Assembly: GCF_001989615.1 (NCBI RefSeq)
Contig: NZ_CP019067.1
Coordinates: forward strand, 1,178,001-1,242,000
Origin: Halorientalis sp. IM1011
Lineage (GTDB): Archaea; Halobacteriota; Halobacteria; Halobacteriales; Haloarculaceae
Direction: 5' to 3'
Length of the DNA: 64,000 nt
Positions 25,589 through 35,491 of this stretch are shown here, in pieces; within the stretch, counting starts at the first letter, position 1, and every line of letters begins with the position of its first letter. A model generated the notes under the pieces. That model did no database searches. It saw only the letters and a program-made list of their open reading frames with translations, and had not been told where the DNA came from. A program made the position numbers and the translations under genes.

Positions 25589-28288
25589 TCACTCCTCGAC
25601 CTGCTTCTGTAGCTCCTGTAACAGCGCCAGCGCCTCCATCGGCGTCGTCGTCGCGAGGTTCTGCTCGCGGACGGTCTCGGCAAGAGCGGCGTCCGGGTCG
25701 TCCGCACCCGACCCGGCCTCGGCCGCCGCACCGTTCGTCCGTGCGTCCGGTCGGTGGCCGTTCGTTTCCTTCTTTCCGTCGTGGGAATCCTCCGATTCGT
25801 CGGCATCGAGCAGTTCCCGGGAGCGGTCGACCACGCTATCGGGCACGCCGGCCTCGCGGGCGACTTCCACGCCGTAGGAGGCGGCGGCCGGCCCCTGGCG
25901 GATCTCGTGGTCGAAGACCACGTCCTGGCCGTCCTGCTCCGCAGCGTCGGACTGCGATGCAGTCCGACTGGCCTCCGAGGAAACCTCGGAGACAGCGAAG
26001 TGCAGATTGAACACCCCGTCGAGCGCGTCGGCGGCGTCGGTGAGTTCGTGGTGGTGAGTGGCGAACAGCGTTCGCGCGCCGATCTCGTCGTGGATGTGTT
26101 CGGTCACCGCGCGGGCGATGGCGAGGCCGTCGGTAGTGCTGGTGCCCCGCCCGACCTCGTCCAGCAGGATCAGCGAGCTATCCGTGGCGTTTTCCAGGAT
26201 CGCGGCGAGTTCGGTCATCTCGACCATGAACGTCGACTTGCCACCGGCGATGTCGTCGCTGGCCCCCACGCGGGTGAACACCCGATCGACCAGCGAGAGG
26301 CGAGCGTCGGCCGCGGGGACGAAGCAACCCGCCTGCGCGAGCAACTGGATCAGCGCCACCTGGCGCATGTACGTCGACTTCCCGCTCATGTTGGGGCCAG
26401 TGATGACGGCGAAGAACTCGTCTGCATCGAGGCGGGTGTCGTTGGGGACGAACGACGACTGGGTGCGCTCGACGACGGGGTGGCGACCGCCCTCGATCGC
26501 CGTCTGCCTGGGGTCGTCGACGAACGTCGGGCGAGCGTAGTCGTACTCGGCGGCGACGGTGCCGAAGGAGACCAGCACGTCCAGACGGGCGAGCGTGTCA
26601 GCCAGCGCCTGGACGCGCTCGGATTCGGCGGCCACTGTATCGCGGACTTCCCGAAAGAGGTCGTATTCGAGGTCGTCGGCGCGCTGTTCGGCCTGGATGA
26701 TCTCGTCCTCACGGGCCTTGAGTTCCGGTGTGTAGAACCGCTCTGAGTTCTTGAGGGTTTGCCGGCGCGTGTAGTCCTCGGGCACCGAATCGAGGTTGGC
26801 GTTCGTGACTTCGATGTAGTAGCCGTGGACGGAGTTCTGGCCGACCTTCAGCGAGTCGATGCCGGTGCGTTCACGCTCCTGAGCTTCCAGCGAGTCGATC
26901 CACTCCTTGCCGGAGCGTTCGGTCTCTCGCAGGTCGTCCAGTCGGTCGTCGTACCCCTCTGCGATGACACCGCCTTCGGTGATCTCGATTGGTGGTTCCT
27001 CGCGAATCGCCCGCCCGATCAGATCCCGGATCTCGTCGAGGGCATCGAGGTCGGCGCGGATCTCCCGGAGGGTATCGCAGTCGGCGTCGTCGAGTGTGGC
27101 CTCGATCTCGGGCACCACGTCGAGGGTGTCCTTCAGCGAGCGCAGATCGCGGGCGTTGGCGCGGGCCCGGGAGACTCGGGATATCAGCCGCTCCACGTCG
27201 TATACGTCCCGAAGGAGGTCGTGGAGGCGTTCGCGAGTGCGTACGTCGCCGGCGAGTTCGCCGACGGCGTCGTGACGCGCCTCGATGGCCGCGCGCTCGA
27301 TCAGCGGTCGCCGGAGCCAGTCCTTCAGTTCGCGACTTCCCAGCGCACAGGCAGTCTCGTCCAGCACTTCCACGAGCGTCGCCCCCGCACGGCCGTGGAC
27401 CGCCCGGCGCTCGAACAGTTCCAGACTCTCCAGAGCCACCCGGTCCAGCAGCATGTACTCCCGCGGGTCGTATCGGGTGACGTGGTTGAGGTAGTCTAGC
27501 CTGTCGCGCTCGCCGTCGGTGTCGTCCCCCTCTGCGCCTCTCGTATATTCAGCGTAATCCAGCAACGCGCCACAGGCCCGGATCTCCGCGGAGTTCGAGA
27601 GGACCGTCTCCGGGTCACCGAAGTACGACGCGACCAGCTCGTTCGGGTTATCGCCCTCGAAGGCAGCCCTGTCGTGCGGGGTGACCATGCAGTCCGAATC
27701 GAAGGGGTCGGTGGGAGCGTCGGGGCCGACGACGGCCTCCGAGGGGCTGAACCGGCCGAGTTCGTCGGCGACCGCTGACTCGTCGGTCGTGCTGGTGACG
27801 TAGAAGTCGCCCGTCGACACGTCGAGGAGGGCGAGGCCGTCGGTGTCGTCGACGCGAGCGAGGCAGGCGACGAAGTTGTTGTCGTCGGTCCGCAGCAGTT
27901 CGTCCTCGGTGAGCGTCCCGGGCGTGACGATCCGGGTGACCGCGCGGTCGACGACCCCGGTGGTCTCCTCGGGCTCCTGTACCTGATCGGCGACGGCCAC
28001 GCGGTAGCCCGCGTCCAGCAGCGTCTCGATGTAACTCTCTGCGTTGTCGATGGGGATACCGGCCATCGGGTACTCCCCGGTCGAGTCCTCGCGTTTGGTG
28101 AGCGTGATCTCACAGAGCCGCGAGACGCGTTCGGCGGCGTCGCAGAAGGCCTCGTAGAAGTCCCCGACCTGAAAGAGGACGAGGGAGTCCTCGTACGCCG
28201 AGCACAGCTCGAAGTACTGGGACATCATCGGCGTCAGCTCGTCGGCCCGGTCCTGCATCGTCTCGGGTGGGCCAAGCGCCGCGTCCAT
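25589..28288 (-). CDS. mutS: DNA mismatch repair protein MutS (first copy)
   Basis: The 899-residue MutS1-type protein has the mismatch-reading motif QVGDFYEAF (Phe-x-Glu) at the N-terminus. Connector, lever and clamp domains follow, then the ATPase with [13 protein letters not shown] (Walker A), [19 protein letters not shown] (Walker B) and FATHHHELT. Near residues 766-781, between FAVSE and [11 protein letters not shown], it carries a short insertion made of two DNA palindromes. A disordered acidic segment precedes the C-terminal helix. The start at 28288 ([14 protein letters not shown]) fits; the open frame extends far upstream but there it is antisense to mobA. Confidence 0.95.
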   Translation of the reverse strand: MDAALGPPETMQDRADELTPMMSQYFELCSAYEDSLVLFQVGDFYEAFCDAAERVSRLCEITLTKREDSTGEYPMAGIPIDNAESYIETLLDAGYRVAVADQVQEPEETTGVVDRAVTRIVTPGTLTEDELLRTDDNNFVACLARVDDTDGLALLDVSTGDFYVTSTTDESAVADELGRFSPSEAVVGPDAPTDPFDSDCMVTPHDRAAFEGDNPNELVASYFGDPETVLSNSAEIRACGALLDYAEYTRGAEGDDTDGERDRLDYLNHVTRYDPREYMLLDRVALESLELFERRAVHGRAGATLVEVLDETACALGSRELKDWLRRPLIERAAIEARHDAVGELAGDVRTRERLHDLLRDVYDVERLISRVSRARANARDLRSLKDTLDVVPEIEATLDDADCDTLREIRADLDALDEIRDLIGRAIREEPPIEITEGGVIAEGYDDRLDDLRETERSGKEWIDSLEAQERERTGIDSLKVGQNSVHGYYIEVTNANLDSVPEDYTRRQTLKNSERFYTPELKAREDEIIQAEQRADDLEYDLFREVRDTVAAESERVQALADTLARLDVLVSFGTVAAEYDYARPTFVDDPRQTAIEGGRHPVVERTQSSFVPNDTRLDADEFFAVITGPNMSGKSTYMRQVALIQLLAQAGCFVPAADARLSLVDRVFTRVGASDDIAGGKSTFMVEMTELAAILENATDSSLILLDEVGRGTSTTDGLAIARAVTEHIHDEIGARTLFATHHHELTDAADALDGVFNLHFAVSEVSSEASRTASQSDAAEQDGQDVVFDHEIRQGPAAASYGVEVAREAGVPDSVVDRSRELLDADESEDSHDGKKETNGHRPDARTNGAAAEAGSGADDPDAALAETVREQNLATTTPMEALALLQELQKQVEE
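25946..25991. repeat. Double palindrome inserted in-frame in mutS
   Basis: GTCGGACTGC-GAT-GCAGTCCGAC (25946-25968, 10-bp arms) is followed after four bases by CTCCGAGG-AAA-CCTCGGAG (25973-25991, 8-bp arms). It encodes the Ser/Ala/Glu-rich run [16 protein letters not shown] on the minus strand and falls in a loop that is shorter in the second MutS of this window. It resembles a small mobile or recombinational palindromic element. Confidence 0.7.
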
Positions 28289-28393
28289 GGACGACCGCAA
28301 CACTGCGGGCGGGAAATGTCCTCCGGATGGCCACCGTCTGGCGGTGCCCCGTTCGGGGCGGGCTTCTTGTGAGGAGGGTCCGTACCGCCGGCC

Positions 28394-28999
28394 ATGCGAA
28401 CGGGCGTGATCGTCGCCGGCGGGTACGCCACCCGGTTCGGAGAGGGAGACAAGGCCGTCGCCGACCTCGCGGGCACCCCGATGATCCGGCGGGTCGCCGA
28501 CCGCCTCGCGCCCGTAATCGACCGGCTGGTCGTCAACTGCCGCCCCGAGCAACGCGAGGCCATCGCGGAGGCGCTGTCGGGGTACGACCACCCGCGAACC
28601 GTCGCCGAGGACGAGGAGTCGGACCGAGGACCCATGACGGGGATGTTGACCGGGCTGCGCGCGGTCGAATCCGAGTTCGCCGTCGTCGTGGCCTGCGATA
28701 TGCCCTTCGTGGCTCCCGGGCTGGTCGACCACCTCTTCGAGCAGGCCCGCCCACACGACGCCGCAGTTCCGCGAGTCGACGGCCGGGATCAACCCCTGCA
28801 GGCGGTCTACCGGACCGACGCGACCGTGGCGGCCTGCGAGGCCGCACTCGCACGAGACCAGCGGGCGGTGTTCGCCGCGCTCGCCGAACTGGACTGGGTC
28901 GCGGTCCCCGAAGCCGAGATCGAGACTCACGCCACGCTCGACTCGCTCCGGAACGTCAACACCCGCGAGGATCTGCGGAAAGCGATAGCGGAGTTCTGA
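28394..28999 (+). CDS. mobA: Molybdenum cofactor guanylyltransferase-like protein
   Basis: A nucleotidyltransferase of 201 residues starting [21 protein letters not shown], the GT-A nucleotide-binding loop with the conserved Arg and DKA. It has [17 protein letters not shown] (metal-binding Asp) and RDQPLQAVY with [10 protein letters not shown] at the C-terminus, all typical of MobA, which attaches GMP to molybdopterin. No other molybdenum cofactor gene is adjacent. It is divergent from mutS by 105 bases. Confidence 0.87.
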   Translation: MRTGVIVAGGYATRFGEGDKAVADLAGTPMIRRVADRLAPVIDRLVVNCRPEQREAIAEALSGYDHPRTVAEDEESDRGPMTGMLTGLRAVESEFAVVVACDMPFVAPGLVDHLFEQARPHDAAVPRVDGRDQPLQAVYRTDATVAACEAALARDQRAVFAALAELDWVAVPEAEIETHATLDSLRNVNTREDLRKAIAEF

Positions 29000-29061
29000 C
29001 TGCGACGGCCAGCGCCCGTACAGCGAGGGTCGCAGTCTCAGCCATGTGAGTGTCCCCCCTC

Positions 29062-29070
29062 GTTTATATT
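29062..29070 (+). promoter_or_regulatory. TATA box of the acyl-CoA ligase gene
   Basis: GTTTATATT is centred about 28 bases before ATG 29094, giving a leaderless start there and arguing against the in-frame ATG at 29082. Confidence 0.6.
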
Positions 29071-29093
29071 GTGTGAGATAGATGTTGACAGGC

Positions 29094-30752
29094 ATGGAGC
29101 ATTACAATGGTGACCAGCTGGCACACATGGGGGACCTGCCGGCGATGGCGGCGTCCCGGTACGGGGAGCAAACCGCGTTCGTCTTTCAGGGGCTGGAGAC
29201 GAGTTTCGCCGAGCTAGAGGCCGAAGCAAACCAGGTCGCGAACATGCTCGTCGAGCACGGCGTCGAGCCGGGCGAGCGCGTCGGGCTGTTCGTCCCGAAC
29301 ACGCCGCGATTCCCGAAGAGCTACTTCGGGACGCTCAAGGCCGGCGCGATTCCGGTCCCGCTGAACCTCCGGATGGACCCCGAGACGCTCGCGTTCGTCA
29401 TCCAGGACGCGGGCATCGACGTCCTGTTCGGCTCCCCGTTTCTGGCCGACGAGGTCCAGGAGCTGGCGGCGGCCGCCGAGGTCGGGACGCTGTTCCTGCC
29501 GGGCGTCACCGACGAGGGTGTCGTCAACTACTCCCACGCAATTGCCGACCACGACGAGACGTTCGATCGGGAGGCAGAGGGCGTGGATCGGGACTTCGAG
29601 GACGTTGCCGTCCAGCCCTACACGAGCGGGACGACGGGCAAACCCAAGGGTGTGCAGTTGACACACGAGAACCTGCTGTCGACCATCGAGGCCTACGACA
29701 ACGGCGGGCTCCCGCTGGATCCCGACGACACGTTCCTGCTCGTCCTGCCACTGTTCCACATCTACGGGCTGAACGCCCTGCTCGGGTCGGGCCTGTACAG
29801 CGGGTCGACGATGGTGCTGGTCGCCCAGCCGGAACCGGAACCGATGCTCGACGCCATCGGGAACAACGACGTGACCAACTTCGCGGGTGTGCCCGCGATG
29901 TACACGATGATGTTCCGTGAGTACCGCGAGAACCCCGAGAAGTACGACCTCTCCAGTTTGGAGTCGGTCACCTGCGCGGCCGCGCCGCTGGCCGACGCGA
30001 CCCGGCGGGAGATCATGGAGGAGTGGGACGTGCCGATGGTCGAGGGCTGGGGGATGACCGAGACGGCCCCCGCGGGCACCGTCGAGCCGAGTCGGGGCGT
30101 CCGGAAGGCCGCTGGCTGTGTCGGCCCCGTGCTGGACGACGTGGAGATCAAACTCGTCGATCCCGGGACCCGTGAGACGAAGGTCTCGACCGACCAGCTA
30201 GAGCCGGTCCCCGACGACGATATCGACTTCGAGGACGAGGAGAGCGTCACGGGCGAGATCGCGATCCGGGGGCCCAACGTCTTCGAGGGGTACTACAACC
30301 GCCCCGAGAAGACCGATCAGGTGTTCGACGACGAGGGGTACTTCTACACGAAGGACATCGCCCGCGTCGACGAGGACGGCTACTTCTGGATCGTCGACCG
30401 CGCCGACGACATGATCATCGCCGGCGGGGAGAACATCTACCCCGCCGAAGTCGAGGACGCCCTCTACGAACACCCCGACGTGGAGGAAGCCGCCGTCGTC
30501 GGCGCATCACACGAGGTGAAAGGCGAAGCACCCGTCGCGTACGTCGTCCTCTCGGAGGGTGCGGGCGTCAGTGAACAGGATCTCCGGGAGTTCACGCTGG
30601 ATTACGTCCCGACCTACGCCCACCCACGCCGGATCTTCTTCGTGGACGAACTCCCGCGCAGCGCCACCCAGAAGGTCCAGCGGTACAAGCTCGAAGAGGA
30701 GACCGAACAGCGGCTCGACGAACCGCTCAGTTCAGAGGACGGGGATCTCTAA
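29094..30752 (+). CDS. Long-chain fatty acid-CoA ligase (AMP-forming)
   Basis: This adenylating enzyme of 552 residues carries [20 protein letters not shown] (AMP-binding P-loop), [33 protein letters not shown] and [19 protein letters not shown], with Lys in [11 protein letters not shown] as the catalytic Lys. It activates carboxylic acids to acyl-CoA; the exact chain length cannot be read. A TATA box sets the start. It is a single-gene unit between mobA and the TumA-like gene. Confidence 0.92.
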   Translation: MEHYNGDQLAHMGDLPAMAASRYGEQTAFVFQGLETSFAELEAEANQVANMLVEHGVEPGERVGLFVPNTPRFPKSYFGTLKAGAIPVPLNLRMDPETLAFVIQDAGIDVLFGSPFLADEVQELAAAAEVGTLFLPGVTDEGVVNYSHAIADHDETFDREAEGVDRDFEDVAVQPYTSGTTGKPKGVQLTHENLLSTIEAYDNGGLPLDPDDTFLLVLPLFHIYGLNALLGSGLYSGSTMVLVAQPEPEPMLDAIGNNDVTNFAGVPAMYTMMFREYRENPEKYDLSSLESVTCAAAPLADATRREIMEEWDVPMVEGWGMTETAPAGTVEPSRGVRKAAGCVGPVLDDVEIKLVDPGTRETKVSTDQLEPVPDDDIDFEDEESVTGEIAIRGPNVFEGYYNRPEKTDQVFDDEGYFYTKDIARVDEDGYFWIVDRADDMIIAGGENIYPAEVEDALYEHPDVEEAAVVGASHEVKGEAPVAYVVLSEGAGVSEQDLREFTLDYVPTYAHPRRIFFVDELPRSATQKVQRYKLEEETEQRLDEPLSSEDGDL

Positions 30753-30790
30753 CCGCGCCCGGAATCAGCGAATCGAGAGCAGTTCTCCGG

Positions 30791-31216
30791 TCACGCGGAG
30801 GCACCGGAGTGCCGACCGACGGCGTCGTGTCCGATGCTGAACGAGATGTCAAGGGTTCGTGCACCGCCCCTGAGAACTGGCTTCTTGCTCGCGCCGTCCT
30901 CCTCGAACTCGATAACGCCGAGCGCTTCCAGTTCTTCCAGGTTCCGGTGGACTTCCTTGTAGTCGCGGTCGACAGCCTCGGCAGTCTGCCGGATGCTCTC
31001 GGGCTGCTCGTTCACGATCGCTTCCAGCAGCGTCAGACTCGACGTTCGCATGAGGCGTTCGACCTCCCCGAAGTCCTCGAAATTCAGGACGAAGCGTGCG
31101 TCCTGTTCGATCGCCTCGCCGCGCTCGCCGGCTTCTGCTCGCTGGAGCCGCTCGCGCGCCGCGTCGTCGTGTTCGTCGGCCTGTCCGAACGTGATTTTCA
31201 GCGTGTCCGTGGTCAT
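30791..31216 (-). CDS. HTH regulator/antitoxin (TumA-like, HVO_A0114 type)
   Basis: The 141-residue protein has an acidic N-terminus (TFGQADEHDDAARERLQRAE) and a winged helix-turn-helix (about 55-115: LLEAIVNEQPESIRQTAEAV, DYKEVHRNLEELEALGVIEF). This is the HVO_A0114-type DNA-binding family that pairs with TumE/DUF6516 toxins. It overlaps the upstream toxin remnant by 4 bases, the classical arrangement of a co-translated toxin-antitoxin pair. It probably represses its own operon; with the toxin frameshifted it may now be a solitary regulator. Confidence 0.7.
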   Translation of the reverse strand: MTTDTLKITFGQADEHDDAARERLQRAEAGERGEAIEQDARFVLNFEDFGEVERLMRTSSLTLLEAIVNEQPESIRQTAEAVDRDYKEVHRNLEELEALGVIEFEEDGASKKPVLRGGARTLDISFSIGHDAVGRHSGASA

Positions 31217-31493
31217 GGTAAGTCCTCGATTTCGGTCATGAAACGGTCCCGGAGATCCAGCATCCCCGGGAACTCGATTGCTTCGACGCCGTCGGGCGTG
31301 TGCCGCTCGTGGCGGCCAGTCGTTTGGTTCTCGTTGTCGTACCGGAGGATGGTGCCACGACCGTCGGTGTACCCGTAATGGAGCGCGTAGCGGTAGCCAC
31401 TCGGGTACTTAGGGTCGTCCGTGCGGTAGATCTTCCGCCGGATGACCCGGTTCCATCGCGGTCCTCGACATCCTCGATGACCTCGCGGCCCAT
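31213..31493 (-). pseudogene. TumE/DUF6516-like toxin broken by a single-base deletion
   Basis: The N-terminus MGREVIEDVEDRDG (from ATG 31493) and the conserved body NRVIRRKIYRTDDPKYPSGY, then ALHYGYTDG, ILRYDNEN, GRHERHTPDG and EIEFPGMLDL are in different frames. Adding one A at 31451-31452 (GGAACC to GGAAACC) joins them as DGNR and restores a protein of about 93 residues. The body has the RYDN and H-x-RH pattern of TumE-type toxins. As read, no start codon serves the conserved body, so the toxin is inactive unless this is a sequencing error. Confidence 0.65.
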
Positions 31494-31644
31494 CGTATGC
31501 TATGGTATTCCTCCCATCAGTATGAAGTATGGGGTCGAAACCATCACCCTGAGAGCTGGGCGATCTGTTCTCGGTAGACGATGGCAGAAACGGAACGGTC
31601 AAAGGAGCGTGCGCTCACCCTCTCCGGCAACGACCAGTCCGTCG

Positions 31645-32280
31645 CTACGTTCCTTCGACCAGCCGTCGCAACTGTTCCGGTGGTACTGCGCCGCGGGCCG
31701 CGTGGCTATCGTAGGCGAACGTCGGGACGCCGGAGACGCCCTGTCGCTTCGCGTCGTCGAACAGCGTGCGGACGCGCTCGCGGAGGTCCTCGTCGTCGAT
31801 GGCGGCGCGGACTTCCTCGGGGTCGACACCGGCGTCCTCGGCGAGGTCGGCCAGCACGTCGGGGTCGCCGATGTCCCGGCTCTCGGTCCAGAGCGCCTCG
31901 AAGATGGCCCGGTCGAACTCCAGCCACGTGTCGTAGTCGTACTCGTCACGCACGCGGACCGACGCGATCTGGGCGGGCAGCGAGTCGATGTCACGGGAGA
32001 GTTCCAGATCCATCTCCACGTCGTACTCGTCCTGGAGCCGGCGGACGTTCTCTTTGGCCTGCTCGTAGTAGTCCTCGTCTTTCCCGTCGTCGACGTCGTG
32101 GTCGATGCTCCCGTCGGGGTTGCGCTTGCCCGCCCGGAGGTCGAAGGGGTGCCAGTCGATTACGAGGTCGTCGTCGCGCTCGTCCTGGTACTGGCCCAGC
32201 GAGTGCCGGCCGAGATAACAGAACGGGCAGACGTAGTCGGAGTAGACGGTGATCCGCTCGGGTGTGGACTGATCGGACAT
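31645..32280 (-). CDS. DsbA-family (FrnE-like) thiol oxidoreductase
   Basis: The 211-residue cytoplasmic protein has a thioredoxin fold with CPFC active site (YSDYVCPFCYLGRHSLG). It has a helical insertion (about 60-150) and VSGVPTFAYDSH with the cis-Pro loop near the C-terminus, so it belongs to the FrnE/polyketide-type DsbA group, which act as isomerases or oxidoreductases on thiols. There is no signal peptide. Start 32280 (MSDQSTPERITVYSDY) is preferred over 32409, which would extend into the thiDN promoter. It is divergent from thiDN. Confidence 0.85.
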   Translation of the reverse strand: MSDQSTPERITVYSDYVCPFCYLGRHSLGQYQDERDDDLVIDWHPFDLRAGKRNPDGSIDHDVDDGKDEDYYEQAKENVRRLQDEYDVEMDLELSRDIDSLPAQIASVRVRDEYDYDTWLEFDRAIFEALWTESRDIGDPDVLADLAEDAGVDPEEVRAAIDDEDLRERVRTLFDDAKRQGVSGVPTFAYDSHAARGAVPPEQLRRLVEGT

Positions 32281-32329
32281 AGACGTTCCAGGGTCCGGAA
32301 ACGGGAAAGGGGAACGGTCCGGACACTCA

Positions 32330-32365
32330 AAGCGATATAGCTGGTAGTACAACACAGTAATATTA
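32330..32365 (+). promoter_or_regulatory. Divergent promoter region between dsbA-like gene and thiDN
   Basis: AATATTA at 32359-32365 sits 26-32 bases before the thiDN ATG and is the probable TATA box. GCGATATAGC at 32333-32342 is a near-palindromic motif also seen in other intergenic regions of this window (10533, 11622, 18431). No riboswitch-like structure was seen. Confidence 0.4.
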
Positions 32366-32390
32366 GTGCGTGGCAGGCCGAGTTCGGAGT

Positions 32391-33773
32391 ATGAACCGAC
32401 GAGCGGCACCGGAGTCCCGGCCGGTCGTGCTGACAGTTGCGGGCAGTGATTCCGGCGGCGGTGCGGGCATTCAGGCGGACCTGAAGACGATGGAGGCCTG
32501 TGGCGCCTTCGGGACGAGCGCGATCACGAGCGTCACGGCACAGAACACCCGCGGCGTCGAGGGGACCCACCTGCTGCCGACCGAGGAGATCGCGGCCCAG
32601 ATCGCGGCCGTCCTCGACGACTTCGCGGTCGGAGCGGCCAAGACGGGGATGCTCGCGACCGCGGACGTGATCGAGACGGTCGCGGGCTATGCCGACCGCC
32701 TCCCGAACCTCGTGGTCGATCCGGTGATGGTCGCGGCCTCGGGCGACCGGTTGCTCGAACCCGACGCCGAGTCGGCCTACGAGGACCTGATCGCCGAGGC
32801 GACGCTCGTGACGCCCAACGCCGACGAGGCGGCGGTGCTGACCGGGATCGAACCCGAGACCGAGACAGACATGCGGGCGGTCGGCGAGGCACTCCTGGAT
32901 CTCGGGGCGACCGCCGCGCTGGTCAAGGGCGGCCACGTCGACCGCGCAGACGGGGACGGAGTCGCGGACGTGCTGGTGACCGAGGAGACCGTCGAGACGG
33001 TCCGCCATCCACGGGTCGCGACCGACGCGACCCACGGCTCGGGGTGTACCCTCTCCAGCGCCATCGCGGCCAACCTCGCTCGCGGGGAGGATCTCACGAC
33101 GGCCGTCGAGGCGGGCATCGACCTGCTCGCGCGGGCCGTGCGCTACCCGCTGGACGTTGGCGAGGGGCCGGGAAGCGTCCACCACGCGGTCGCGTTGCGT
33201 GACCGTGCCGCCCGCGACCCGACCGCTGAGGAGGTGGCCACGATCGTCGAGGAGCTCGTCGATCGCGACGTCTCACCGCTGGTCCCCGAGTCCGGACTGA
33301 CCGTCGCCGGCGCGACGCCCTACGCCGAACGCCCCGACGAAGTGGCTGCCGTCGAAGGCAATATGACGGAGACGGGTTCGGACGACTGGTCGAACCAGGA
33401 TATTCGGTTCGGCGCGTCGAGCCGTGTCGCGGCCGTCCTGCTCGCCTGCCGGGAGTTCGACGCCGACCGGCAGTTCGCCGTGAGTTGGCGATTCGACGAG
33501 GACGTGGAGGCCGCGCTCGCTGCGCTGGACGGCGAGATCGTCACGGTCGATCGGGGGGGAGACCCCGACGCAGCGGTCGGGGACGGAACGATCCAGCAGT
33601 GGACGGCCGAGCGAGCCATCGAGCGGGCCGACGGGTCGCCGGTCGCGGTCGTCGACCACGGGGACGACCGAACGGAGCCGACGGTGGTCCTGCTGGCCGA
33701 CGACACCGAAGCGCTGGTGGACCGGACGCTCACGGTACTGGACGCTCTCGGCGAGGAGGTCGCCAGATCGTAA
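32391..33773 (+). CDS. thiD: Hydroxymethylpyrimidine (phosphate) kinase fused to ThiN
   Basis: The 460-residue fusion has an N-terminal ThiD kinase (about 10-265) with TVAGSDSGGGAGIQADLKTM, VVDPVMVAASGDRLL, VTPNADEAAVLTGI and DATHGSGCTLSSAIAANLA. The C-terminal ThiN domain (about 285-455; FGASSRVAAVLLACREFDAD) supplies thiamine phosphate synthase activity in archaea lacking ThiE. The bifunctional protein phosphorylates HMP twice and couples it to thiazole phosphate. ATG 32391 follows a TATA box. Confidence 0.93.
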   Translation: MNRRAAPESRPVVLTVAGSDSGGGAGIQADLKTMEACGAFGTSAITSVTAQNTRGVEGTHLLPTEEIAAQIAAVLDDFAVGAAKTGMLATADVIETVAGYADRLPNLVVDPVMVAASGDRLLEPDAESAYEDLIAEATLVTPNADEAAVLTGIEPETETDMRAVGEALLDLGATAALVKGGHVDRADGDGVADVLVTEETVETVRHPRVATDATHGSGCTLSSAIAANLARGEDLTTAVEAGIDLLARAVRYPLDVGEGPGSVHHAVALRDRAARDPTAEEVATIVEELVDRDVSPLVPESGLTVAGATPYAERPDEVAAVEGNMTETGSDDWSNQDIRFGASSRVAAVLLACREFDADRQFAVSWRFDEDVEAALAALDGEIVTVDRGGDPDAAVGDGTIQQWTAERAIERADGSPVAVVDHGDDRTEPTVVLLADDTEALVDRTLTVLDALGEEVARS

Positions 33774-33806
33774 TCGTCGAAACTGGTGTCCCGACGCCAG
33801 TGTACC

Positions 33807-35321
33807 CTACTGCTGGCGCTGGGGCAGGCGAACGCTGGACTCGCCGGGGCGGATCGTGACGCCCTCTGACTCGCGGGAGTCGAGATACCAGGGACTGGAT
33901 ACCCCGATTTCGAGCCCGAACGTGTCGCTGGGCGAGACGAACCGCTGGAAGGTCGGGAACTCGAAGGAAACCCGGGAGACGCCCGAGCCCTCGACCCGGT
34001 AGGCTTCGCCGTTGCCGTTGATCGGGTTGCCGTTCCGGAGCATGAACACGAAGATCCGGGCCTCCGGGCCGTGTACGTCGAGCGAGAGGTCGACCTGTGG
34101 CGTGCCGTACCACTCGGCGCTCTCGCGCACGTCCCAGGTGTAGGTGACCTCCGAGTCGTACCACCAGCTCCATCGCTCGATGCGGTCGTCCCCGTCGACC
34201 GCGGCGTCCCCGAGATTGTAGCTGACGAACTCGGTGTCCTCGGGCGGGAACTGGTCCTCGGTGCGGAACTCCCCGCGCTGTTTGAGGTAGGTCGAGGATT
34301 GGGGCACGTCGGCGCTCTCGTCCCTGAGATGGCGGTCGAACCACGTCGTCGCCAGCCCGTTCATGTGCCCGCGCTGGTCCAGCGGCACGGTGATCTCCTC
34401 GGGGGCGTGGCCACCCTCGTAGAAGGCCAGCCGCGACTCGACGCCGCTGTCCTGTAGCGACCGGTAGGTCCGGACGGTCTCGATGGGCTTGAACAGCGAG
34501 TCGTCCCAGCCCTGCACGAGGAAGGTCGGCGTGTCGTAGTCGTCGAAGTACGGGAACGAGCGCCGTTCGTTGAGTTCCAGCATCGCCTCCGGAATCTCGT
34601 TGGTCTCCAGGGCCTCCTCGTACCAGTCGTACAGCCGTGGGTCGATGTTCGTATCCGGGCCGATCAGGCTCGAACTGATACCCCCGAGGCCGAGCAGGAC
34701 CGACAACCAGCCGATCTTGATGACGCCGTTGGGCGCAAGCGAGTACTGCAGGTCGTTCCAGGTGATCCGCGGGACGACCGCGTCGATCCGGTCGTCGGCC
34801 GCCGCCGCCGACAGCTGGATGCCCCCGGCGTAGGAGACGCCGTCCATCCCGACCTTCGGGTCGTCGGTGGCGTCCAGCGCCACCTCCGGCCGGTTGGCCA
34901 GCCAGTCGACCATCCGCTGGGCGTCCTTGACCTCGTTGGGGCCGTCGAGGCCGACGGTCCCCTCGGACCCCCCGAACCCGCGCGAGTCGTAGGTCAGGAC
35001 GTTGTACCCCTGCTTCGCGTGGTGTTTCGCTTTCGGCAGCGTCAGCGGCGACTCACGGAACGCGCCCCAGCCGTGCGTCATCAGGACCGCCGGCTGTGGC
35101 TCGCTGGCATCGGGCGTGTAAAACGTCGCTTCGAGCTTCGTGCCGTCCCAGGACTCGATGGTGTAATCCTCCGAGGTGACGCCCGATCCGAACGACGCCG
35201 TCGCCGTTCCAACCCCCGTAGCGAGCGCCGTCAGGGCCGCTCCCGAGGCCCCGAGGAATCGTCGCCGGTTCACCCGTCCCACATCTGTACCCCGTTCGTC
35301 CGCATTGCGATCCGCTCCCAT
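33807..35321 (-). CDS. Tat-exported S15/CocE-like alpha/beta hydrolase
   Basis: The 504-residue protein has a Tat signal (NRRRFLGASGAALTALATGV). The alpha/beta-hydrolase core (about 50-320) has MTHGWGAFRES (oxyanion region), GMDGVSYAGGIQL (nucleophile Ser), VQGWDDSLFKP (acid Asp) and YEGGHAPEE (His). The C-terminal jelly-roll (about 340-500) matches the X-Pro dipeptidyl-peptidase/CocE group. It is likely a secreted peptidase or esterase in a haloarchaeal extracellular niche. Start 35321 (MGADRNADERG) directly precedes the signal. It is divergent from the second mutS. Confidence 0.85.
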   Translation of the reverse strand: MGADRNADERGTDVGRVNRRRFLGASGAALTALATGVGTATASFGSGVTSEDYTIESWDGTKLEATFYTPDASEPQPAVLMTHGWGAFRESPLTLPKAKHHAKQGYNVLTYDSRGFGGSEGTVGLDGPNEVKDAQRMVDWLANRPEVALDATDDPKVGMDGVSYAGGIQLSAAAADDRIDAVVPRITWNDLQYSLAPNGVIKIGWLSVLLGLGGISSSLIGPDTNIDPRLYDWYEEALETNEIPEAMLELNERRSFPYFDDYDTPTFLVQGWDDSLFKPIETVRTYRSLQDSGVESRLAFYEGGHAPEEITVPLDQRGHMNGLATTWFDRHLRDESADVPQSSTYLKQRGEFRTEDQFPPEDTEFVSYNLGDAAVDGDDRIERWSWWYDSEVTYTWDVRESAEWYGTPQVDLSLDVHGPEARIFVFMLRNGNPINGNGEAYRVEGSGVSRVSFEFPTFQRFVSPSDTFGLEIGVSSPWYLDSRESEGVTIRPGESSVRLPQRQQ

Positions 35322-35491
35322 GATACCCTCCAACAACCATCACGAACGAGATGAGTTAACTGTTTATATCTGCCTGTTATTTGCGGTATTTAATATCAAA
35401 GCGTTCGTAATTTTCTGGCGGGAATCGGATCGTCCATCCGGTCGCGGTCGGACCCACAGCGTTTTACCCGGTGTCGCTCCCAGGGAGGAGT

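Noticed and set aside
28289-29095. N-terminal extension of the first MutS (269 extra codons)
   Set aside because: It lies antisense to mobA, and the family start aligns with ATG 28288.
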